DNA of 26,416 bases from UBA1740 sp045587025 (GTDB taxonomy: Bacteria > Bacillota > Clostridia > Oscillospirales > CAG-272). Position 1 is the stretch's first letter. Every line of letters starts with the position of its first letter. The DNA lies in contig JAZNBK010000019.1 in assembly GCA_045587025.1 (NCBI GenBank), positions 1 to 26,416 on the forward strand, in the 5' to 3' direction. Under the pieces are notes generated by a model. It saw nothing but the letters and a program-made list of their open reading frames with translations, had not been told where the DNA came from and made no database searches. Position numbers and translations under genes: made by a program. Positions 22,664-26,416 of the stretch are shown here, in pieces.

Positions 22664-23570
22664 GAAAATTATTATTGACGTTAAAAATCTTTACAAGACC
22701 TTCGACGGCACTAAAATGATTTTGCAGGGCATCAGCTATCAAATAAAGAGCGGAGAAAAAATCGTAATTGTAGGTCCGTCGGGCGGAGGAAAATCCACGT
22801 TTCTACGTTGTCTCAACCTGCTTGAAAAGCCCACCTACGGAGAAATTTGGGTAAACGGAAAGCTTATCACCCCCGTCGATCCCTATTTACACCCCGAGGT
22901 TATAGAAGCTTCTAATACCTACAAGAAAATGGCGGGAACTAAGAGCGGAGCCGAGATAATTGCCGAAATAAAGGAAAAAGACCTTTTAAATGAAAAAAAC
23001 GAAGGCGCTGAATACAAGGCGCTCATGAAGAAAATTTATGAGAACAACAGTATTCAGATAGACCTCGCCCGTCAGAAGATGGGAATGGTATTCCAGCATT
23101 TTAATCTGTTCCCGCATATGACAGTTAAGGAAAACATAACGTTCGCTCCCGTTAAGCTCAAGCTAAAAACGCCCGAAGAGGCGAGCAAAAGAGCAGACGA
23201 GCTGCTCTCACGCGTAGGACTTCTCGAAAAATCAGACGCTTATCCGAGCCAGCTCTCAGGCGGTCAGAAGCAAAGAATTGCTATAATCCGCGCGCTCGCA
23301 ATGGACCCCGAGGTAATGCTCTTCGACGAGCCGACAAGCGCTCTTGATCCCGAGATGGTAGGCGAGGTTCTCGACCTTATGAAAGACCTCGCAAAAGACG
23401 GTATTACGATGCTTGTAGTTACTCACGAGATGGGCTTTGCCAAAGAGGTGGCAGATAGAGTTCTCTTCATTAACGACGGAACAATCACAGAAGAGGGAAC
23501 GCCCGACGAGGTGTTCAAAAATCCCAAGCATCCGCGACTTCAAGAATTCTTGAGCAAGGTGCTTCAATAA
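22653..23570 (+). CDS. Amino-acid ABC transporter ATPase with insertion before the Q-loop
   Basis: This 305-residue ATPase powers the importer encoded upstream. It has Walker A GPSGGGKST (41-49), Q-loop MVFQHFNLFPHMTV (Q148), signature LSGGQKQR (201-208), Walker B VMLFDEPTSALDP (221-233) and switch histidine H258. Members of this family are normally about 240-250 residues; here some 55 extra residues (about 76-136) stand between Walker A and the Q-loop, starting VDPYLHPEVIEASNTYKKM and rich in Lys and Glu. The core is otherwise intact, so I expect an active enzyme. The start is GTG at 22653, overlapping the permease gene, with AAAAGAGG about 9 bases upstream. Confidence 0.94.
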   Translation: MTDKKIIIDVKNLYKTFDGTKMILQGISYQIKSGEKIVIVGPSGGGKSTFLRCLNLLEKPTYGEIWVNGKLITPVDPYLHPEVIEASNTYKKMAGTKSGAEIIAEIKEKDLLNEKNEGAEYKALMKKIYENNSIQIDLARQKMGMVFQHFNLFPHMTVKENITFAPVKLKLKTPEEASKRADELLSRVGLLEKSDAYPSQLSGGQKQRIAIIRALAMDPEVMLFDEPTSALDPEMVGEVLDLMKDLAKDGITMLVVTHEMGFAKEVADRVLFINDGTITEEGTPDEVFKNPKHPRLQEFLSKVLQ

Positions 23571-23576
23571 TTACAA

Positions 23577-23620
23577 AAAAAGCGAAAGCAAGGCAAAATG
23601 GCTTTCGCTTTTTCTTTTTT
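23577..23620. terminator. Bidirectional terminator between two ABC operons
   Basis: AAAAAGCGAAAGC pairs with GCTTTCGCTTTTT around an 11-base loop (23590-23600), followed by TCTTTTTT. The A-rich 5' side gives a T-run for the convergent minus operon. Confidence 0.92.
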
Positions 23621-23626
23621 TCGTCA

Positions 23627-24382
23627 TTACGCTCGGTGAAATTCAGATAAAATTGTCTCGACAAACGTATTTCGCTTTTCTTCTCCCCTTAAATCAAGGG
23701 CGACTCTTCCCTCTTTCATTACGCAAAGGCGGTTTCCGTATTTAATTGCGTCTCTCAGGTTATGCGTTACCATGAGCGCTGTAATTTTTTTGCTATATAC
23801 AATTTGCTCGGTCAGGCGCATAATTTCATCAGCCGTTTTTGGATCGAGCGCCGAGGTATGCTCGTCAAGGATAAGGACGTCGATAGGCGTCATCGTCGCC
23901 ATAATGAGCGACAGCGCCTGTCTCTGTCCGCCCGACAGAGCGCCCATTTTTACGTCCATTTTATCCTCAATCCCAAGCTCTACGCTCGAAAGTATTTCCC
24001 TATAAGATGCTAAATCCCTTTTGGAAAGACCTCGCGAGAGGTCGTATTTCTTACCTTTATTGCTCGCCAAGCTCAAGTTTTCCGCCACCGTCATAGCGCA
24101 CGCAACGCCGTTTTTGGTATCCTGATACACTCTGCCTATTTTTCTTGCGCGAAGGAATTCCTTTTGCCCGGATATATCCTTGCCGTCAAACAAAATCTTT
24201 CCCTCGTCCGCTTCAATAGTCCCTGTAATGAGATTTAAAAGAGTGGTCTTTCCGCTTCCGTTCCCTCCTACGAGCGAAACGAAATCTCCGTCCTCAACCT
24301 TAAAATTGAAGTTATCAAATACGACTGTCTCCGATACGCCGCCGTCTCCGAATTTTTTATATATACCCACAAGCTCTATCAC
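23627..24382 (-). CDS. ABC transporter ATPase, TrpZ-like
   Basis: This 251-residue ATPase has Walker A GGNGSGKTTLL, Q-loop RVYQDTKNGVACAMTV, signature LSGGQRQALSL, Walker B VLILDEHTSALDP and MVTHN. It is the last gene of a binding protein-permease-ATPase operon. The set matches the TrpXYZ arrangement, where an ABC_sub_bind lipoprotein works with a BmpC/LivH-like permease; known or predicted substrates include tryptophan and tyrosine, so the substrate here is open. The start is GTG at 24382, overlapping the permease stop as GTGA, with GAGAGGGA as a modest ribosome binding site. Confidence 0.9.
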   Translation of the reverse strand: MIELVGIYKKFGDGGVSETVVFDNFNFKVEDGDFVSLVGGNGSGKTTLLNLITGTIEADEGKILFDGKDISGQKEFLRARKIGRVYQDTKNGVACAMTVAENLSLASNKGKKYDLSRGLSKRDLASYREILSSVELGIEDKMDVKMGALSGGQRQALSLIMATMTPIDVLILDEHTSALDPKTADEIMRLTEQIVYSKKITALMVTHNLRDAIKYGNRLCVMKEGRVALDLRGEEKRNTFVETILSEFHRA

Positions 24383-25326
24383 AGCGTTTCCCTCTCGGTC
24401 TGAATAATTTTGTTTTTCCTTTTCTTCAGGAGCGGGCTTTTTTCGAGCGTTGAATTGAAAATCAAGATAAGCGCAAAGCTGAGCGCATTCATAAGCTTTA
24501 GATACGTTCCGTTTTTATCCAAAAGCGTGAAATAATTCAAGCAAAGCGAATAGATTATCCCGCCTATTATTACTTTTGTAGTGGGCTTTACTATTCTTGC
24601 CCTTGAAAACAAAGCGAGGCCGATTATTACCGAGGCGAGCGCAAGTACGACCTTTCCTGCGCCTGAGGTGTTATCATAGTTCATTGTGAGTTGAGCGTAG
24701 AGCGCTCCCCCAAGACCGACAAGCCCATTTGCGAGCGAAAGTCCTAAAATTTTATAATTCCCCGCATCTCTGCCGAGCGAGGTTACAAAACATTCATTGC
24801 TACCCGTGGCTATAAGCATAAAACCGAGCTTGGTCGAAAAAAACAGATCGAGCCCTATCTTTATTGCCAGAACTATCAAAAGCAAAAGCAAAATCACGTG
24901 AGTATCGTTCATAACGCTATGACCTTCATTAAATATTCCGTCAAAACCGTGCGCCGTATAGGAAAAATTCGTAGTAGGAAAGCCGTTGCCCGTAAGTATA
25001 GTCGTGAGCGCCAACGTACCCGACAGCAGCCCCGTCATCACTATAATTCCGGACAGTAGCTTACTTATCCCGAATTTCACGTGAAGCGCGCCCGTTATTG
25101 CGCCCATAACCATACCCGAAAGGAAGCCGCCGAGTATCGCTAAAGACGGAGGAAATGACAATTTATAAATCAATATCGTGCCGACTACCCCGCCGAGCGG
25201 AAAAGTTCCGTCTGCCGACAGGTCGGGGAAGTCTAAAATTGAGTACGCTATATACATTCCGAGAGCGATTATTGCGTAGCAAAGCCCGAGCTGTATACCG
25301 TACACGGTCGTGTTCAAAAACAACAT
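24379..25326 (-). CDS. ABC transporter permease, TrpY-like
   Basis: This 315-residue permease has about eight to nine membrane segments. Its segments IALGMYIAYSILDFPDLSAD and GTFPLGGVVGT, GLLSGTLALTTILTGNGFP and the late SLANGLVGLGGALYAQ are typical of the LivH/BMP-type permeases found with ABC_sub_bind proteins. I placed the start at the ATG at 25326, because AAGGAG lies 6 bases upstream; the in-frame TTG at 25341 falls within the preceding stop region. The gap to the binding-protein gene is 11 bases, and the 3' end overlaps the ATPase gene by 4 bases. Confidence 0.9.
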   Translation of the reverse strand: MLFLNTTVYGIQLGLCYAIIALGMYIAYSILDFPDLSADGTFPLGGVVGTILIYKLSFPPSLAILGGFLSGMVMGAITGALHVKFGISKLLSGIIVMTGLLSGTLALTTILTGNGFPTTNFSYTAHGFDGIFNEGHSVMNDTHVILLLLLIVLAIKIGLDLFFSTKLGFMLIATGSNECFVTSLGRDAGNYKILGLSLANGLVGLGGALYAQLTMNYDNTSGAGKVVLALASVIIGLALFSRARIVKPTTKVIIGGIIYSLCLNYFTLLDKNGTYLKLMNALSFALILIFNSTLEKSPLLKKRKNKIIQTERETL

Positions 25327-25337
25327 AACTATCTCCT

Positions 25338-26297
25338 TCAATCTGCTTTTACGTCGCTTATCTCTATATCGCTTGGCTTCTTAAGCTCGGGAAAGCGATC
25401 AAGCACCTCGCTGTTGTAGCAAAAGAAGGTTTGATTTTCCATAGTTCTCGGCGCTACCTCATCAGGCGCTTTACCGTTTAAAATTTCACCTGCCTGCGCT
25501 CCCGCCATACGCCCTACCGTTATATAATCTATAGAGGCAGAAGCAAGACACCCTGCCCTTACCTGCTCTATTTCGCTTCCAAAAACGGCAACTCCTGCGT
25601 TATTTGCGATAGAAAGAATATTCTGTAGCTTTCCAACGATAGTATTATCGAGAAGATTTACGATGCAGTCGATATTTCGGCTTATAAGGGCGTTTACCTT
25701 AACGTCGATAGTCGTAACGTCTGAGACGACCTCCTCCTCTATTGTCATTCCCTCATATTTTTTCGATGCGTCCTTTAGTGCCGCAAGCTGTATAGAGTCG
25801 CTCGATTCCTCAGTGGACATAAGAACGCCTATCTTCACGTCAGGTCTACCGTAAAACGACGTGACAAGCTCGAGCTGAGCATTAAAATCGGGAATATCGC
25901 TTGTGCCTGTCATATTCTGAAAATTGGCGACCTGCTCGGCGTCGGTAACGGCGCAATAGACGATAGGCGTGTCTTTTCCTACCGCCGCCGTTGCTGCGTT
26001 TATTGCGGCAGGCGTCGCTATCGCTATTATAATCCTTGCGTTACCGTTTACCATCTTTTTTGCCTGAGCCAGGGAAACCTCGGACGCAAAATTACTGTTG
26101 ACGTATTCAATGTCATACGAATTCAAATCAATTTCTTCGCTTAGCGCTTCCATAATTCCCTTATAACAATTATTAAGCGACTCGTGAGGCCCGAATTGAA
26201 TTATACCTATCGTTTCCTTTTCATTTTTGCAAGACGTAAATGAAAATACAGTAAAAACGAATATTAATACCAAAATTAAAGAAATAATTTTTTTCAT
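25338..26297 (-). CDS. ABC_sub_bind family substrate-binding lipoprotein, TrpX-like
   Basis: This 319-residue binding protein has a lipoprotein signal peptide ending in the lipobox FTSC (C23). The mature part begins with IGIIQFGPHESLNNCYKGI, then YVNSNFASEVSLAQAKKMV, IIIAIATPAAINAATAAVGK and PIVYCAVTDAEQVANFQ, which are hallmarks of the ABC_sub_bind (PF04392) family. Streptococcal TrpX, linked to tryptophan uptake, belongs here. I placed the start at 26297, where AAGGA lies 8 bases upstream; for the ATG at 26306 the site would be too close. It is the first main gene of the operon. The leader is discussed separately. Confidence 0.9.
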   Translation of the reverse strand: MKKIISLILVLIFVFTVFSFTSCKNEKETIGIIQFGPHESLNNCYKGIMEALSEEIDLNSYDIEYVNSNFASEVSLAQAKKMVNGNARIIIAIATPAAINAATAAVGKDTPIVYCAVTDAEQVANFQNMTGTSDIPDFNAQLELVTSFYGRPDVKIGVLMSTEESSDSIQLAALKDASKKYEGMTIEEEVVSDVTTIDVKVNALISRNIDCIVNLLDNTIVGKLQNILSIANNAGVAVFGSEIEQVRAGCLASASIDYITVGRMAGAQAGEILNGKAPDEVAPRTMENQTFFCYNSEVLDRFPELKKPSDIEISDVKAD

Positions 26298-26332
26298 AGC
26301 TTTCATCCTTATTATTTTATATTATTTTATAT

Positions 26333-26383
26333 TTATTTGTATTTTGTAATTGTTTTCTTTTTTTGCCATCGCAGTTTTCCCAT
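26333..26383 (-). CDS. Possible 16-residue leader peptide ORF
   Basis: On the minus strand, AAGGAG at 26394-26389 stands 5-7 bases before an ATG at 26383. The frame reads MGKLRWQKKKTITKYK and stops, 35 bases before the binding-protein start. The ribosome binding site is better than that of the binding protein. The single Trp codon and Lys run could couple translation to amino-acid supply, but one Trp codon is little for classical attenuation. It may be a chance ORF. Confidence 0.35.
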   Translation of the reverse strand: MGKLRWQKKKTITKYK

Positions 26384-26396
26384 ATCTTTTCTCCTT

Positions 26397-26416
26397 AAAA
26401 TAAAAAACGCCCAAAA
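26397..26416 (-). terminator. 3' half of a terminator at the window edge
   Basis: Read on the minus strand, the edge gives TTTTGGGCGTTTTTTATTTT: a GC-rich arm running into a T-tract, directly before the AAGGAG of the short ORF. The 5' arm lies outside the window. It could be the terminator of an upstream gene or of a T-box or other riboswitch for the TrpXYZ-like operon. Confidence 0.5.

Overview
The window looks like chromosomal DNA of an anaerobic, low-to-medium GC Firmicute of the class Clostridia, probably an uncultured gut-type lineage. The grounds are family-level: a SpoVB-type flippase, a DUF4830 protein, Mini-ribonuclease III, a YtrA/YtrB-type GntR-ABC operon, a tiny cysteine-rich clostridial protein, a glycine riboswitch before an AGCS symporter, AGGAGG-type ribosome binding sites and near-consensus sigma-A promoters. 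I see no phage, transposase, CRISPR array or recognisable defence island. Most of the window is housekeeping and transport.

Layout, left to right. (1) 60-2819: a three-domain protein (XRE helix-turn-helix + cupin + acyl-CoA synthetase), followed by a MaoC-like hydratase; a shared hairpin separates them from the convergent neighbours. (2) 4984-2915, minus: a DUF4830 membrane-anchored protein and a SpoVB/MATE-like flippase. (3) 5086-8406: promoter, palindromic operator and a translationally coupled GntR regulator, ABC ATPase and large ABC permease. (4) 8505-8640: a 31-residue cysteine-rich membrane peptide with its own terminator. (5) 8680-12662: HAD nucleotidase, cysteine synthase, CPA2-type antiporter and MgtC-like protein, probably one transcription unit. 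(6) 12684-13551: CYTH protein (minus), tRNA-Gln(UUG) with its own promoter, then a dense block of nested inverted and tandem repeats. (7) 14961-13579, minus: a YwaF/TMEM164-like membrane protein with an N-terminal extension. (8) 18818-15126, minus: mrnC, hisS and ygiQ, with an unexplained 39-base perfect hairpin between hisS and ygiQ. (9) 19063-20832: promoter, glycine riboswitch with a visible terminator/antiterminator choice, and a Na+:alanine/glycine symporter. (10) 20832-23620: an amino-acid ABC importer (binding protein, permease, ATPase) behind a promoter studded with ARG-box-like sequences, suggesting arginine-responsive control. (11) 26297-23627, minus: an ABC importer of the TrpXYZ type (ABC_sub_bind lipoprotein, permease, ATPase); its leader, partly outside the window, holds the 3' half of a terminator and a possible 16-codon leader ORF with one Trp codon.

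The common theme is amino-acid uptake and use: cysteine synthesis, glycine/alanine symport, two ABC importers, tRNA-Gln and HisRS, each with local RNA or operator control. The most unusual items are the regulator-enzyme fusion at the left end, the ATPase with an approximately 55-residue insertion before the Q-loop, the long YwaF-like protein flanked by short direct repeats, and the repeat block beside tRNA-Gln. I found no strong case for a wholly new multi-gene system. All family names rest on reading motifs by eye, without database searches.
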